This document shows positions 16,093 through 25,429 of a stretch of DNA of 34,285 bases, in pieces. The first letter of the stretch is position 1; every line of letters starts with the position of its first letter. The notes below the pieces were generated by a model. The model saw nothing but the letters and a program-made list of their open reading frames with translations, searched no databases and was not told the origin of the DNA. A program made the translations under genes and the position numbers. Source of the DNA: Clostridiales bacterium (lineage in GTDB: Bacteria; Bacillota; Sulfobacillia; Sulfobacillales; Sulfobacillaceae); contig DAHXNH010000363.1 in the NCBI GenBank assembly GCA_027365485.1, positions 1 to 34,285 on the forward strand, in the 5' to 3' direction.

Positions 16093-17103
16093 CTATGGAT
16101 AGTCGACCGATGAGCTGGCCGGGCCCGACTCTGAGGCTTGGCCGCGGTGGAGCGAAAGCGGCGCGGGTTTATGCAAAGTGCCTACCGTACGATAGTAGCA
16201 GTTAACCGCCGGAAGCCCTAGCCCAATCGCTAATACGATGAGGTAATCCCTATTATTATATTGTCGACCTTCTAAACTGGCTAAGACCATCCGAGGCAAT
16301 CCCACTAACAACAGCAATAAACCCAAAATCCCGAGCCACCCAGTTTGACTCAAGATCGCCGCCAAAATCGCCAACTCGCCTATCAAAATCAAGGTTTCAC
16401 TGGGTGGATAAAGACTGCCGAAGTATTCGTTCGCTCGTTTGGGATGTCTCGACCACAACAGCGCATCATTTTTTCGCTTTCGAGCTAATTTGAACACTTC
16501 CCAAGTCGTTCCCTCGCGTGGGGGATGGTCGACAATCGCCTGGGGTTCAAACACGATGCGATAACCGGCTTCCAATAAAGAAAACGCCAGATCCGAATCC
16601 TCACGAAATCGGGTATGGAACCCCCCTACCTTTTCGAGGCACTCCATGCGATAGAGCACGTTGCAAGTCAAAAAGTGTCCTCCATGCAAATTGTGAATCT
16701 GATGAGTACGAATGGTCGGCGGTGTCGTCTGGTCGTCTTCGACTCTGCCTTCGATGCCGGCACAGTCCTCTCCTTCTTGCGCCAACCGTCCTATCGCTGT
16801 TTCCAACCACGTCGAGCGAGGCACCGCATCGGAATCGGTAAACGCGACCACATCGCCTGTAGCCACCTCAATTCCTCGGTTCCGAGCGGAACCCGGTCCC
16901 CCATTTTGTTGCTGAACCAGATCGACCGCATATGGCGTCCTCTTGGCCAACGCCTCGACCACCTTCACAGTGTCATCGGTCGATCCGTCATCGACCACGA
17001 CCACTTGATCCGGCAGGCGGGTTTGATTGGCTAAAGCCTCAAGCGTCCGCCCGATCCATCGGGCTTGATTGTAGGTTGGAATGACCACGCTGACCTTCGT
17101 CAT
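16093..17103 (-). CDS. Family 2 glycosyltransferase with C-terminal membrane segments
   Basis: From ATG at 17103 the protein has 336 residues. The GT-A domain is clear: VSVVIPTYNQARWIGRTLEAL, donor site VVVDDGSTDDT, GGPGSARNRG, metal site FTDSDAVP, and the acceptor-side REDSDLAFSLLEAGY. Two or three membrane segments follow after residue 240. The frame is open upstream to 17205, adding 34 basic residues; 17103 was chosen because the fold starts there, although the ribosome binding site is weak. It lies upstream of the SQD1-like gene in the same orientation, separated by about 145 bases. The acceptor is unknown. Confidence 0.85.
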   Translation of the reverse strand: MTKVSVVIPTYNQARWIGRTLEALANQTRLPDQVVVVDDGSTDDTVKVVEALAKRTPYAVDLVQQQNGGPGSARNRGIEVATGDVVAFTDSDAVPRSTWLETAIGRLAQEGEDCAGIEGRVEDDQTTPPTIRTHQIHNLHGGHFLTCNVLYRMECLEKVGGFHTRFREDSDLAFSLLEAGYRIVFEPQAIVDHPPREGTTWEVFKLARKRKNDALLWSRHPKRANEYFGSLYPPSETLILIGELAILAAILSQTGWLGILGLLLLLVGLPRMVLASLEGRQYNNRDYLIVLAIGLGLPAVNCYYRTVGTLHKPAPLSLHRGQASESGPASSSVDYP

Positions 17104-17326
17104 CCTAATGCTCGCCTGCTTCCGTGTTTGGCTCCGTCTGACAACCTTAAAAACCTCTTGGCATTTCGCCGGGCGGCGCCTTGGCCCTTGATATCCCATT
17201 TTCAAAGGCGTTTGATCGACAAATTTCTCTTTAAACCATGCTCTCGGATTTCTTTCTTTGGTAACATATCATGGGAACTTAGGTTATGCAAAAACCTGAA
17301 TTCGTTATTGACTGGAGGCTTTTCGT

Positions 17327-18298
17327 TTGTCTCACATTCGCGTGCGTCGCACTAAAAGACCTGCCCCCATCCATGGTTTGCTCTTGGCACTCATGCTATT
17401 TCTGGGCGTGCTCGCGGTGGCCAACCTCGGGCATAAGCCCCGCCAAAAGGCGACTCATCGCACCCGCCTGACCACGGTGCGCTACACGCCCGGGGTTCCG
17501 CCGGTTCCCACCCCGATCCCTTCCACCCTACCGTTTTCCATCGGCGAATCCTCCGGGGTTTTATGGAATCTTACCAACCATCAATTAATGTGGGCGCTCC
17601 ACCCCAATCTCGAAGGCGGCTTCGCGTCCACGACTAAACTGATGACGTTTTATTTAGTCTACCATCATCTTGCGCTTTCTCGATCCGTGAACATCTCTGC
17701 GCTGGCTGCCTCAACGACGGGTTCGGATATTTATATGACCGTCGGCGACAAGTTTACCGTGCGCCAATTGCTGTACGGCCTGCTCATCGCCTCCGCCAAT
17801 GATGCGGCGGTCGAACTCGCCAATACGGTGAGTCCAAACACTCAAGACTTCGTCAAGCTAATGAATCAGACTGCGCAATCTTTTGGAATGTATCAGACCC
17901 ATTACCAAGACCCCGATGGCCTTTCTCCAGGTTCTTACGGTAGTGCGTGGGATCTATCCATCATCGCCCAACAAGATTTGCAGATCCCGCTGTTTCGCAA
18001 GATTGTCGACACCAAAGAAGTGAGTCTCCCCTATAATCCTGTCAGGTCCAATTTAAACCAACTGCTGTTCATGGACCCGTCGGTGATTGGGGTAAAGACC
18101 GGATGGACGACCCAAGCTGGCTTTAACGTCGTATTTGAAGCTCGCCAAAAAGTCGATGGCCATTTTGTTACCTTGCTAGGCATCTTGATGCACGGCCAAA
18201 ACGGATTCTATCCGGTGGACATCGATGCCGAAAATCTCTTGAATTGGGGGTTCGCTCAACTTCAAAAAACGGACCACACCGCCCCAGCCAATTCTTGA
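17327..18298 (+). CDS. D-alanyl-D-alanine carboxypeptidase (DacF/PBP5-like, S11)
   Basis: This penicillin-binding protein trims the terminal D-Ala of peptidoglycan stem peptides. A single N-terminal membrane anchor (LLLALMLFLGVLAVANL) and a Pro-rich linker precede the catalytic domain. The three S11 motifs are present: S101-T-T-K104, SAN near residue 158, and KTGWT near 247. At 323 residues it lacks the longer C-terminal beta-domain of many PBP5 proteins, so it may be a compact sporulation or housekeeping type. Start TTG at 17327 has GGAGG eight bases upstream. It is divergent from the GT2 gene. Confidence 0.9.
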   Translation: MSHIRVRRTKRPAPIHGLLLALMLFLGVLAVANLGHKPRQKATHRTRLTTVRYTPGVPPVPTPIPSTLPFSIGESSGVLWNLTNHQLMWALHPNLEGGFASTTKLMTFYLVYHHLALSRSVNISALAASTTGSDIYMTVGDKFTVRQLLYGLLIASANDAAVELANTVSPNTQDFVKLMNQTAQSFGMYQTHYQDPDGLSPGSYGSAWDLSIIAQQDLQIPLFRKIVDTKEVSLPYNPVRSNLNQLLFMDPSVIGVKTGWTTQAGFNVVFEARQKVDGHFVTLLGILMHGQNGFYPVDIDAENLLNWGFAQLQKTDHTAPANS

Positions 18299-18386
18299 TT
18301 CCCCCGGATCGAGTCGAGTAGCCGGCACCCGCAGTCTGCATATAATGGCCTGAATCTTGCCTGATGATGGCCTATGGGAGTGAGAA

Positions 18387-19559
18387 ATGATGCAGAGCCG
18401 GTTGATTCACACGCTAACCCCCGACGGCGCCCCGTTCGGCGAACAGGTGCTGATGGGGGCCGCTGGCGACCAGTTTCGCGCGAGCTTAGGATCTGGTCCC
18501 GCCATTGACCTAGATCCCTTTCACTATTTCGATCTGATCTCGCTCGCCACTGGAATTTTTTCTCCGCTGACCGGATTTCAAGATCATCGGACCGTAGAAA
18601 AAGTTCTCGACGACTGGCAACTTCCCCAGGGTTCACCCTGGCCCATCCCCGTGACTTTACCCGTCGCAGCGAAAATTTCTAGTCAGCTCAAGGTATCGAG
18701 GCTCGCCGCGCTGGTCTACCAAGGGGTTATTGTCGGCGGCGTTCACGTCGAAGACGTGTTTTGGATGGAACCCGCGGACGAAGCCGAGCGACTCTATGGC
18801 ACCTTAGACCGTGCCCATCCCGGCGTCGAACGCTGTCTTTCCGAAAGCCCAATTCGCGTCGCGGGCTCGGTGACGTTGATAGGTCAGCCCCATTTTGACA
18901 CGCTGCCCGTGCTAACGCCTAAGGCCATGCGCCAAGTCATTCATCGCCGCGGATGGCACTCAGTGGTCGCCTTTCAGACCCGGAACCCATTGCACCGCGC
19001 CCATGAATATATTCAAAAGGCTGCCTTAGAATGGGTGGACGGCTTAGTGATCCACCCGCTGATTGGATGGACCAAGTCTGATGATGTGCCGGCCGCCGTC
19101 CGCTGGCAATCGTACCAAGCGCTGATTCATCAATACTATCCGCGCAACCGCGTGCTCCTGAGCGGCTTCCCAGCGGCCATGCGCTATGCTGGCCCGCGCG
19201 AGGCGGTACTCCATGCCTTGGCCCGGCGTAATTACGGGTTCACCCATTTCATCGTGGGCCGCGACCATGCGGGAGTCGGCAATTTTTACCCCCCACTCGA
19301 TGCTCAACGCATTTTTCAGCGCTTTAGCAACTTAGGCATCACCATTATTACCCCGGCGCCAGCCTTTTATTGTCGCATCTGCCGACAGATGGCCACGGAG
19401 CACACCTGCCCCCACGGCGAAGAGGCCCATGACCAATTGTCAGGCACCCGAGTGCGTCAGACGCTCAGCGCGCATAAGACCCTGCCGAGTCATTTAATTC
19501 GACCCGAGGTCTCAACCGTCTTATCCACGTTCTACCGTACCCAAGAGGCATCACCTTAA
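18387..19559 (+). CDS. sat: Sulfate adenylyltransferase (ATP sulfurylase)
   Basis: This enzyme makes adenosine 5'-phosphosulfate from ATP and sulfate, or runs in reverse in sulfur oxidisers. The 390-residue monofunctional Sat has QTRNPLHRAHEY at 197-208, GRDHAG at 291-296 and LSGTRVRQ near the end. A zinc-binding cluster (Cys329, Cys332, Cys341 and a nearby His) is typical of bacterial and archaeal Sat. The start is ATG at 18387 behind GGGAG; TATAAT near 18341 may be the -10 box. No APS kinase or reductase is adjacent. In a sulfur-oxidising host it could act in dissimilation as well as assimilation. Confidence 0.95.
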   Translation: MMQSRLIHTLTPDGAPFGEQVLMGAAGDQFRASLGSGPAIDLDPFHYFDLISLATGIFSPLTGFQDHRTVEKVLDDWQLPQGSPWPIPVTLPVAAKISSQLKVSRLAALVYQGVIVGGVHVEDVFWMEPADEAERLYGTLDRAHPGVERCLSESPIRVAGSVTLIGQPHFDTLPVLTPKAMRQVIHRRGWHSVVAFQTRNPLHRAHEYIQKAALEWVDGLVIHPLIGWTKSDDVPAAVRWQSYQALIHQYYPRNRVLLSGFPAAMRYAGPREAVLHALARRNYGFTHFIVGRDHAGVGNFYPPLDAQRIFQRFSNLGITIITPAPAFYCRICRQMATEHTCPHGEEAHDQLSGTRVRQTLSAHKTLPSHLIRPEVSTVLSTFYRTQEASP

Positions 19560-19582
19560 TATCCATCGGATCCAGGGGCTCT

Positions 19583-21271
19583 CTAGGATGCGCCTTCGGT
19601 CTCGGTTTCCAGCTTTTGCTGGATCCATTCCCGAAGCGTATCTTTTTTGATTTTTCCCCCTGGGCCGAGAGGCATTTCCGAGAGGCACTCAATCCTTTCG
19701 GGCCATTTATATTTCGCAATCCCTAGATCTTCCAGATAGCTCGTCAGGTGAGAAAGCAGCACGGTCTCGCCCTCTTGAGCTACCACATAGGCCACCACTC
19801 GTTGTCCCATTACCGGATCGCTCATGCCGACGATGGCCACGTCACGAATCTTGGGATGAGCACTCAAAATATCTTCCAACTCCTTGGGAAAGATATTTTG
19901 AGCTCCCCGCAAGATCATATCTTTCTTGCGGCCAACAATGCGAAGATAGCCTTCGTCATCGTAGACGCCTAAATCGCCAGTCCGTTGGTAGCCATCCCAA
20001 CGCCCGCTGGAAATCTTGTCCTGGTAGGTTTCGAGGGTCTCAGCCATCGTACTGAGATACCCATGGTGAATATTCCATATCAGTATCTCTCCCACCTCGC
20101 CCGGAGGCAGACGATCCCCTTGGTTGTCGACCACCGGCACATCAAATCCTTCGAACGGCACCCCCGCAGCCGACAACAAATGTTCTCTATTGGCGCGGCT
20201 AAGTATCGGCGACATGCAGCCGCCCACTTCGGAAGTCCCATAAACGTTAAAACTGGTAATGCCCCGGCTGAGCAATTTTTCAATCACTTCCGACGCCAGG
20301 GGGGCGCCAGAATAACTGACTTTGCGCAAGCTCGACAATGGGGCTCGGTCGAACGCGGGATTGGTGACCAAGCGGGTAATCAGGGCGGGATTCCATGCCC
20401 AAATGGTCAACTGTTCTTGATCTGTCAGTTCAAAAATGCGGGCTTCATCAAACTCGGTTAGGTAAATCACTCGTCCCCCGCTATAAAGCGGCGTATGCAC
20501 CCCCCACAGTCTTCCCGAGCCACCACTCAATGGGCCGATGACGACTCGACTATCGTAGACGCTATGCTCAGCTCGTTCGGAAATCGCTACACTATGCACG
20601 TGAAACCAATCCATCGTAGTGCGCTGTGACACTTTCGGTATGCCCGTCGTCCCTGCCGTTGGCAACAGTTCGTGGACCGCCAAGGGGTCTGTTTTCAGAT
20701 ACTCCAGATCCGACTCGCGGTATCGCTGCCACACCGCGTCAGACATCAACGGTTGGAACGTTTGCACGGACGCTGGCAGACTCGACGCCATAGCGGTCAG
20801 CACGTAGAGACGAAGGTTGGGCAAACGCCCCATCATTTCTTGATACCAGCTAAGAAAGTCTCGACCATGCCATTCGGGTACGATGATTGCCACCTGGGGC
20901 TCTACGCGTTCCACCACCCCTTGGGTTTCTTGGCGACCCAGGTCGACGTTTAATCCAAGGTGCTTAGCTCGAAGTTTTGAAGTCGCCAGATCCAGGTACG
21001 CACTTTCCATACAATTAGGCAACTGCGAGACGATCGTGCCGCCCTGCTGAAAACCCTGATCTAGCAAGTTAAAGATCAGGGTGTTGACCTCCGAAAATAC
21101 CTGATTCCAGGTGCGCCGTCGCATGGTCCCGGTAAAGGTGTCGGCCATGGCCTCGCGCTCGCCATACAAGGTCCGATTTCTATTCAACAGATCCCACTGC
21201 ACCCAATCAAAGTGCCGACCGTGAAGTTCGCGAGAGCGCACCACTTGATCGAAGCGAAAAAGACTGTCCAT
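19583..21271 (-). CDS. AMP-dependent acyl/aryl-CoA synthetase (2,3-dihydroxybenzoate-AMP-ligase-like)
   Basis: This 562-residue ANL-superfamily enzyme activates a carboxylic acid as acyl-AMP and probably passes it to CoA. Motifs in order: PTAGTTGIPKVSQRT (P-loop), VYGTSEVGG, YQRTGDLGVYDD, GRKKDMILRGAQNIFPKE, and the late catalytic Lys in PLGPGGKIKKD. The sequence resembles the aryl-acid (DhbE/benzoate) group more than long-chain acyl-CoA ligases, but the substrate cannot be fixed by eye. The start ATG at 21271 has GGAGGGG upstream. The gene is convergent with sat, 23 bases away, and stands alone. Confidence 0.85.
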   Translation of the reverse strand: MDSLFRFDQVVRSRELHGRHFDWVQWDLLNRNRTLYGEREAMADTFTGTMRRRTWNQVFSEVNTLIFNLLDQGFQQGGTIVSQLPNCMESAYLDLATSKLRAKHLGLNVDLGRQETQGVVERVEPQVAIIVPEWHGRDFLSWYQEMMGRLPNLRLYVLTAMASSLPASVQTFQPLMSDAVWQRYRESDLEYLKTDPLAVHELLPTAGTTGIPKVSQRTTMDWFHVHSVAISERAEHSVYDSRVVIGPLSGGSGRLWGVHTPLYSGGRVIYLTEFDEARIFELTDQEQLTIWAWNPALITRLVTNPAFDRAPLSSLRKVSYSGAPLASEVIEKLLSRGITSFNVYGTSEVGGCMSPILSRANREHLLSAAGVPFEGFDVPVVDNQGDRLPPGEVGEILIWNIHHGYLSTMAETLETYQDKISSGRWDGYQRTGDLGVYDDEGYLRIVGRKKDMILRGAQNIFPKELEDILSAHPKIRDVAIVGMSDPVMGQRVVAYVVAQEGETVLLSHLTSYLEDLGIAKYKWPERIECLSEMPLGPGGKIKKDTLREWIQQKLETETEGAS

Positions 21272-21399
21272 TCCATCCCCTCCATGTTTGGGTACAGTTC
21301 GCCTGAACCGGTGTTTTTTCCTTCTGAGTTCTCAGGATTTTTCGCAACCGGCCTATCGGCTCGGGCGGGATGCCGCTCGCTCAAATCGCGCTGAACAAG

Positions 21400-22190
21400 C
21401 GCTACGGATGATCTACCATTTAAAGCGTGGTTAAAATTCTGTCACATAAGTTATCCGACGATGGGTGTCGTGACAAAGTGGAAATTTCAAGGTGGTTCCG
21501 TAATTCTCCCGGTGGGGATCCAAGACTCGGAAGAGCACGGTTGTGGCCCTGAGGTCACAATCGGCGAGTCGCTGACGTGGATGATCTCTGCCTATCGGGA
21601 CTCCCTTTCCGAAACGCCGACCGCCATCTTTTTACGAGGACCGACGAGGCAGTGGAACTCGTCGGCGATTAGACCCCTAAGCCGCAAAGGACCGGGGAAT
21701 CGACGGCCTATGGGGACCTCCATCCAAAGGCCCTTTAATGTCAGGTTCACCATTTGCAACGGCAGGTCTCCGGTGATGTCTCAGGAAAAAATCTGATACG
21801 AAAGACACAGCGAAATAACGCTTCCTCCGGGAACGGCGCGGGCCGAAGTATTTGCCATTATGTGGAACACTTAAAGCGGACAGAAATCCCGAGCGTATGC
21901 GACCACACAGGCTTTACAGTTAGACCCTTCCTGCGCCTCGTCCGCACTGGATTGATGGAACCACGCACGCTCCCCGTTCCGGCACCTGATTGCCGGCTCT
22001 ATCCCTTCGAGTTCTGGGCTCCGTTGCGGCTTGTGCCAACTGCCAAGCGCTTGCGAAAGTTTTGCCATGGATTTCCGATTCAGACCTTTGTTTCGAGTAT
22101 CATGATATACTGTAATCTAGTTGGGCTCCGCGGGGCGAAAGACTCACGGCAGCCACCATGAAAGCGTTGTGCCCGAATTGTCCAGTCTTA
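21400..22190. other. Gene-poor accessory stretch; possible degraded ORF at 21461-21796
   Basis: A GTG-started plus-strand frame reads SVILPVGIQDSEEHG near its start, faintly like the creatininase-family opening PVGSxEQHG, but it then loses all resemblance. Overlapping frames at 21754-22161 (plus) and 21871-22068 (minus) show no family features. Upstream of the acyl-CoA synthetase gene there is a GTGACA/TAAATG pair (17 bases apart, minus strand) that could be its promoter. Most of this stretch appears to be decayed sequence. Confidence 0.35.
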
Positions 22191-22337
22191 TTGACACTCC
22201 CCATGCGTAAACGCAGGGGATTCTTGCGAGGAACGCACTTCGGTGCGCTTTGCTCGCAAGGGGTGAGCCAAACACCCCCTATCCAGTCGCCCGAAGGTCT
22301 CTGGTTACTTGATGTGATGGTTCGCCGAATCCTGTTA
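22191..22337 (-). ncRNA. Omega-RNA-like right-end scaffold of copy A
   Basis: The conserved tail of the mini-element folds into a series of hairpins: GGTG/CACC; the TTGCGAG/CTCGCAA stem with an inner CGCAC/GTGCG stem (22223-22260); and the terminal CCCCTGCG/CGCATGGGG hairpin (22198-22220), ending in GTGTCAA. In IS605-family elements this position encodes the TnpB guide RNA scaffold, and the bases just outside the end (here TAAGACTGGACAATTCGG) would be the guide. Whether it is transcribed is unknown; no TnpB gene is in this window. Confidence 0.5.
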
Positions 22338-22534
22338 ACGTCTGGTCTTGACGACGCGATACATTTTACGTCTCCCACGATTGCGAGAGACAACCGCCAA
22401 CGTATCCATTTGTCAAAGGACAAACACATCCTCAGTATAACACGCAAGGTATAGCTTGGGGACGACAAACCTTCGCCTGACGGCGAGCGCCTTATATCCC
22501 GATACCTAAAGGTAGGGGGTTTACGGCGCGTTTG
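22191..22534 (-). mobile_element. Non-autonomous IS200/IS605-type mini-element, copy A
   Basis: Read on the minus strand, this 344-bp unit follows a TTAT. It opens with CGCCGTAAA and a hairpin, then has a TATACT box, a ribosome binding site (GGGAGACG) and a tnpB-like start (MYRVVKTR, stop after nine codons). It then goes directly into a structured right end finishing in GGGGAGTGTCAA. This is the layout of an IS605-family tnpB element with nearly all of tnpB deleted. Copy B at 26190-26506 has the same deletion junction in the opposite orientation. The left end stops 23 bases before the DIP1984 gene. Confidence 0.75.
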
Positions 22535-22557
22535 ATAAGGATAAGAGGAGGACTGCT

Positions 22558-23097
22558 GTGATGGCTATGATTTCGCTGGCCGATGCCGTACATCTCAGGG
22601 CTCGTATTTTAGCCTACCGTAGCGAACTCGATGCGGCGCGAAGACGGGGAGCCACCGTGCTCGTGCAAAAGGGCGAAGCCCCTGACACTCCCAGCACCAC
22701 GGTTGAGCAATATACCGAGCAAATGGCCGAAGCGTCCGCCGATTATCGCATGCTTGATGTTGCGATGGCGCGACTCAATTTGGATAATCGGGTCACATGG
22801 GATGGACATGAGATTCCGTTGATGGAGGCCCTGCAACTCGCCAAAGACCTTCGTCAACAGATCTCTGAGCTAAAAACTCTCGGCGCTCGGCTCAAGGTCC
22901 AACGCTTGCGCCCAGGCACCATGGGTCGAGATGGAGGCGACTTCGTCGAAGTCGCCATGTACGATCCGGAGGCGATGCGCAAGCAGGCAGATCAGTTGGA
23001 GCGGCAGGTAATGCGACTCTCTCGCTTAATTGACCGCTGCAATGAAGACGTCATGTTCGACTATCCGCCTGCCGTCAAGTACATGGCGTTTGATTAG
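22558..23097 (+). CDS. DIP1984-family protein
   Basis: This 179-residue protein is almost entirely helical, rich in charged residues and without membrane segments. It opens ISLADAVHLRARILAYRSEL and has KQADQLERQVMRLSRLIDRCN near the end. The overall pattern matches the DIP1984 family (sometimes annotated septicolysin-like); the function is not established. GAGGAGG precedes GTG at 22558 and ATG at 22561; either may be used. The left end of mini-element copy A lies only 23 bases upstream, so the native promoter region has probably been separated from the gene. Confidence 0.75.
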   Translation: MMAMISLADAVHLRARILAYRSELDAARRRGATVLVQKGEAPDTPSTTVEQYTEQMAEASADYRMLDVAMARLNLDNRVTWDGHEIPLMEALQLAKDLRQQISELKTLGARLKVQRLRPGTMGRDGGDFVEVAMYDPEAMRKQADQLERQVMRLSRLIDRCNEDVMFDYPPAVKYMAFD

Positions 23098-23101
23098 AGG
23101 A

Positions 23102-23149
23102 TTGCCCCGGCTCTGGCGCCAGTTCTCCCTGACGTGAGAGCTGGGGCAA
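23102..23149 (+). terminator. Stem-loop after the DIP1984-family gene
   Basis: TTGCCCCGGCTCT (23102-23114) pairs with AGAGCTGGGGCAA (23137-23149) in a 13-bp stem with one G-U pair. It begins five bases past the stop. There is no T-tract, so its efficiency as a terminator is uncertain. Confidence 0.55.
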
Positions 23150-23517
23150 CTCAGCACGACAAAGGAGTGGGCAAACGCATGACGCTGGGCGTATCAGCGT
23201 CAATCGCGGCTTGAACGCGAACTTCATAGGCTCTGAAAAGCCTCCAACTGGTAAAACGAATCACGGAGCGACGACTCTTCCAGTGACGGCTGACCAAGGG
23301 ACGGACGAATCTTTCCAAACAATCAGTCCGTCCTTTGTCGTCGAGTGGTCGCCATCTGGCCCCGCTACGCCACCGCACAAGTCCCACCGGCCCGGATGGC
23401 GCAATCCAGCAAACCCCCGCGCAGCAGGAATGGCGAAATCCAACCGTGGACTTGGCGGTTTTTTGAGCCGCTGGAAATTCATCGCGGTCCGTCCTCATCG
23501 CCGTCATTGTTCAATGA
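23150..23517. other. Non-coding or decayed stretch with a hairpin
   Basis: A frame is open here on the plus strand, but its translation is low-complexity and unlike the DUF1906 domain that follows. A perfect 8-bp stem (GGACGGAC at 23299-23306 with GTCCGTCC at 23326-23333) followed by CTTTGTC could be a weak plus-strand terminator. Nothing else is recognised. Confidence 0.35.
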
Positions 23518-24026
23518 TAAGCATTATCGGACGCGGGACTAGGCGTTATTGCCCACTCGGAAAATGGGTACCCGACCCGTGCGAGTTATTTGCGAATGCA
23601 CAAGGACAGAACGACAGAGTCAACGTTTTTAGCTATGCGGCGGATACTATAGGCCAACCCGGATATACCCCTGTGTACTTTTCGGTAGACTATAGTGCTT
23701 ATGCATCAGAAGACAAGACCGCGCGCTTAGGCTACTTCACTGGAGTGGCTCAAGGGTACGAGCGGTGTAAGACAGCTCAACACTCTCACGGGCTACCTGT
23801 TACGGAGTATTACATCGACGTCTATAGGCGTTATGAGGTCTTGAGTGGGCGTGAAGCGGTAGGCGCGGCCACGGATTTGAGGCCAGCGTGCTCGTCAGCA
23901 TACCTGAACAACACCACTAAGTATGCGAGCGATAATCTCGGGCAGAAGTCGGGCAAACATTTGCTTTGTACCGTCGACGGGGACAACGATGAAGGGTTTG
24001 GCAACCCGGGTATTTGGACCATTTAA
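23518..24026 (+). pseudogene. DUF1906 (glycoside-hydrolase-like, Rv2525c type) fragment
   Basis: This is the C-terminal two thirds of a DUF1906 domain: GLGVIAHSENGYPTRASY in one frame, then, after a one-base deletion near 23591, ANAQGQNDRVNVFSYAADTI, YFSVDYSAYASEDK, YYIDVYRRYEVLSG and a final DEGFGNPGIWTI. Joining the frames restores the expected domain order. The N-terminal part and any signal peptide are missing; tandem stops lie just before the readable region. These domains occur in secreted proteins proposed to act on cell-wall glycans. Confidence 0.6.
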
Positions 24027-24232
24027 TGTTTTTAGGTTCACGTCGAAAAAAGAGCGAGCCTCCTCATGTTTGCGCGGGACTGCTCCGTTCCGGTGCCGAA
24101 ATCAGGAAACCAAAGACCTGCTGTCGGCGTTTAACTCGTTGGAGAAACCAACGCAGCGGAGAGTCCTGTAGTATTCTGCCCAACGTTCAGACCGTCGACC
24201 CCAAGAGGCTAACCAACTGAGGAGGATTTACC

Positions 24233-25414
24233 ATGATCCCAGCTATCGGGCGAATAAAAACCCGGTTAACAAACGAAACGTCTAGAGGGGGGGTGCGACG
24301 ATTTCTTACGGCAGGACTTCTGGTTAGTACCCTTACCGTCGGTGGACTAGGAGGCCCACTCGCCAGCGCGGCCACCGTAATCCCAGGGTACGCCCCGGTT
24401 CTGTCACCCATTCTCAGGGTTGCGGCGAGTACCATCCGCGTCTTTCAAGCGCAAGACCAGCCGTCGGAAGCATCATCTCAGGGGATCCTTACGGTTAAAC
24501 GGTACAGCCGGGGCACATGGCAGTCGACTACGGTTGCCACGATCCCAGGGATGAATATCAGTGCCTTAGCTGGCGTCTGTACCTCGACTCAGTGCCTTGC
24601 CGCTGTAGAAACCGATCCCGTGTGGAGCCGCACCGAACCGTTTTACCTATCGGTATATCGCCACCAGGTGAACACGCGCGGATGGAACAGCGTCTGGCGA
24701 CTACGATTGCCTGCGGGCGTCGGCGCGGGACGAATCACCATGGCCCAATCGGGCTCACTGGTCTGGTTGCTGGCAGATGGCACTCCGTCGGCAAGCCTAA
24801 TGCCCAAGGTCCTCTATCTCAGTCGTGACGGGGGTGCTCATTGGATCGCGTTTGCGAACCAGGGAGTGGGGCATCCGAGTCCCATCACGCTTCCCGACGG
24901 ATATCCTACTGGGATGACCGCGCTGCGCGGCGGTCAATTGATTATGACCGTGGATATTGGAACGTCGGCACTGCCAGCTGCCGTAGAATATCGAGCCAAT
25001 CCGCCCAGGCAACGTTCGATATCCTTATCCTTACCATCGAGGGCCGATGCTGGATGGATTGATCCCTTTCCCGCGGTGACCAAGGCCGCCACCGTGGCCA
25101 TTCCTGCAAAAATTGTCTCGACAACGGGGACGACTCGGTTTGGCTGGTTTAGCAAAGATGCGTCGCGTTGGGTCTTTCATCGTGTCAAAATTACCCTTGA
25201 ACCCTCAGAACTCTCCCAGCACGGTACGGCAGTGTTTTGGAATGCCCGTGCGATACAAGTCGTCGCCCTAGGCCATTTTGTCATCACCCTGCCTGTCCCT
25301 TCGGCTGACGGCCGAGCCATCGCGGTAGCCATGGTTGCTCCTGACCGTATCGCAGTGTTGACAAATCGCCACGCCGTGTGGATAAAAACTTTCCCCGAAA
25401 GTCAGACTCAATGA
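24233..25414 (+). CDS. Secreted Asp-box (BNR/sialidase-like) beta-propeller protein 1
   Basis: This 393-residue protein has a signal peptide (RRFLTAGLLVSTLTVGGLGGP, ending ASAA) and no later membrane segment. The mature part is beta-rich with regular Trp/Gly repeats and one clear Asp-box motif, LSRDGGAHWIAF, as found in sialidase-like and Vps10-like propellers. No catalytic residues can be assigned. Start ATG at 24233 has GAGGAGG upstream. A second Asp-box protein lies at 26730; both genes are followed by the same 19-base sequence. Confidence 0.65.
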   Translation: MIPAIGRIKTRLTNETSRGGVRRFLTAGLLVSTLTVGGLGGPLASAATVIPGYAPVLSPILRVAASTIRVFQAQDQPSEASSQGILTVKRYSRGTWQSTTVATIPGMNISALAGVCTSTQCLAAVETDPVWSRTEPFYLSVYRHQVNTRGWNSVWRLRLPAGVGAGRITMAQSGSLVWLLADGTPSASLMPKVLYLSRDGGAHWIAFANQGVGHPSPITLPDGYPTGMTALRGGQLIMTVDIGTSALPAAVEYRANPPRQRSISLSLPSRADAGWIDPFPAVTKAATVAIPAKIVSTTGTTRFGWFSKDASRWVFHRVKITLEPSELSQHGTAVFWNARAIQVVALGHFVITLPVPSADGRAIAVAMVAPDRIAVLTNRHAVWIKTFPESQTQ

Positions 25415-25429
25415 AATGATTGTGATGCG

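Noticed and set aside
21461-21796. Possible creatininase-like start (PVGIQDSEEHG)
   Set aside because: Resemblance covers about ten residues, metal ligands are incomplete, and the rest of the frame is unlike the family.
22160-22190. Short MKALCPNCP peptide that would join the region before the DIP1984 gene if mini-element A is removed
   Set aside because: The joined ORF is only 19 codons with no ribosome binding site; the insertion site of copy A is more simply intergenic.
22158-22454. Plus-strand ORF of 98 codons and its look-alike at 26178-26519 (minus)
   Set aside because: The shared protein-like sequence is just the two mini-element copies read on the wrong strand; the DNA-level hairpins and tnpB start on the other strand explain the similarity better.
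23211-23517. N-terminal extension of the DUF1906 frame
   Set aside because: Low-complexity, Pro/Arg-rich translation unlike the domain; the true upstream frame is visible only from about 23518.
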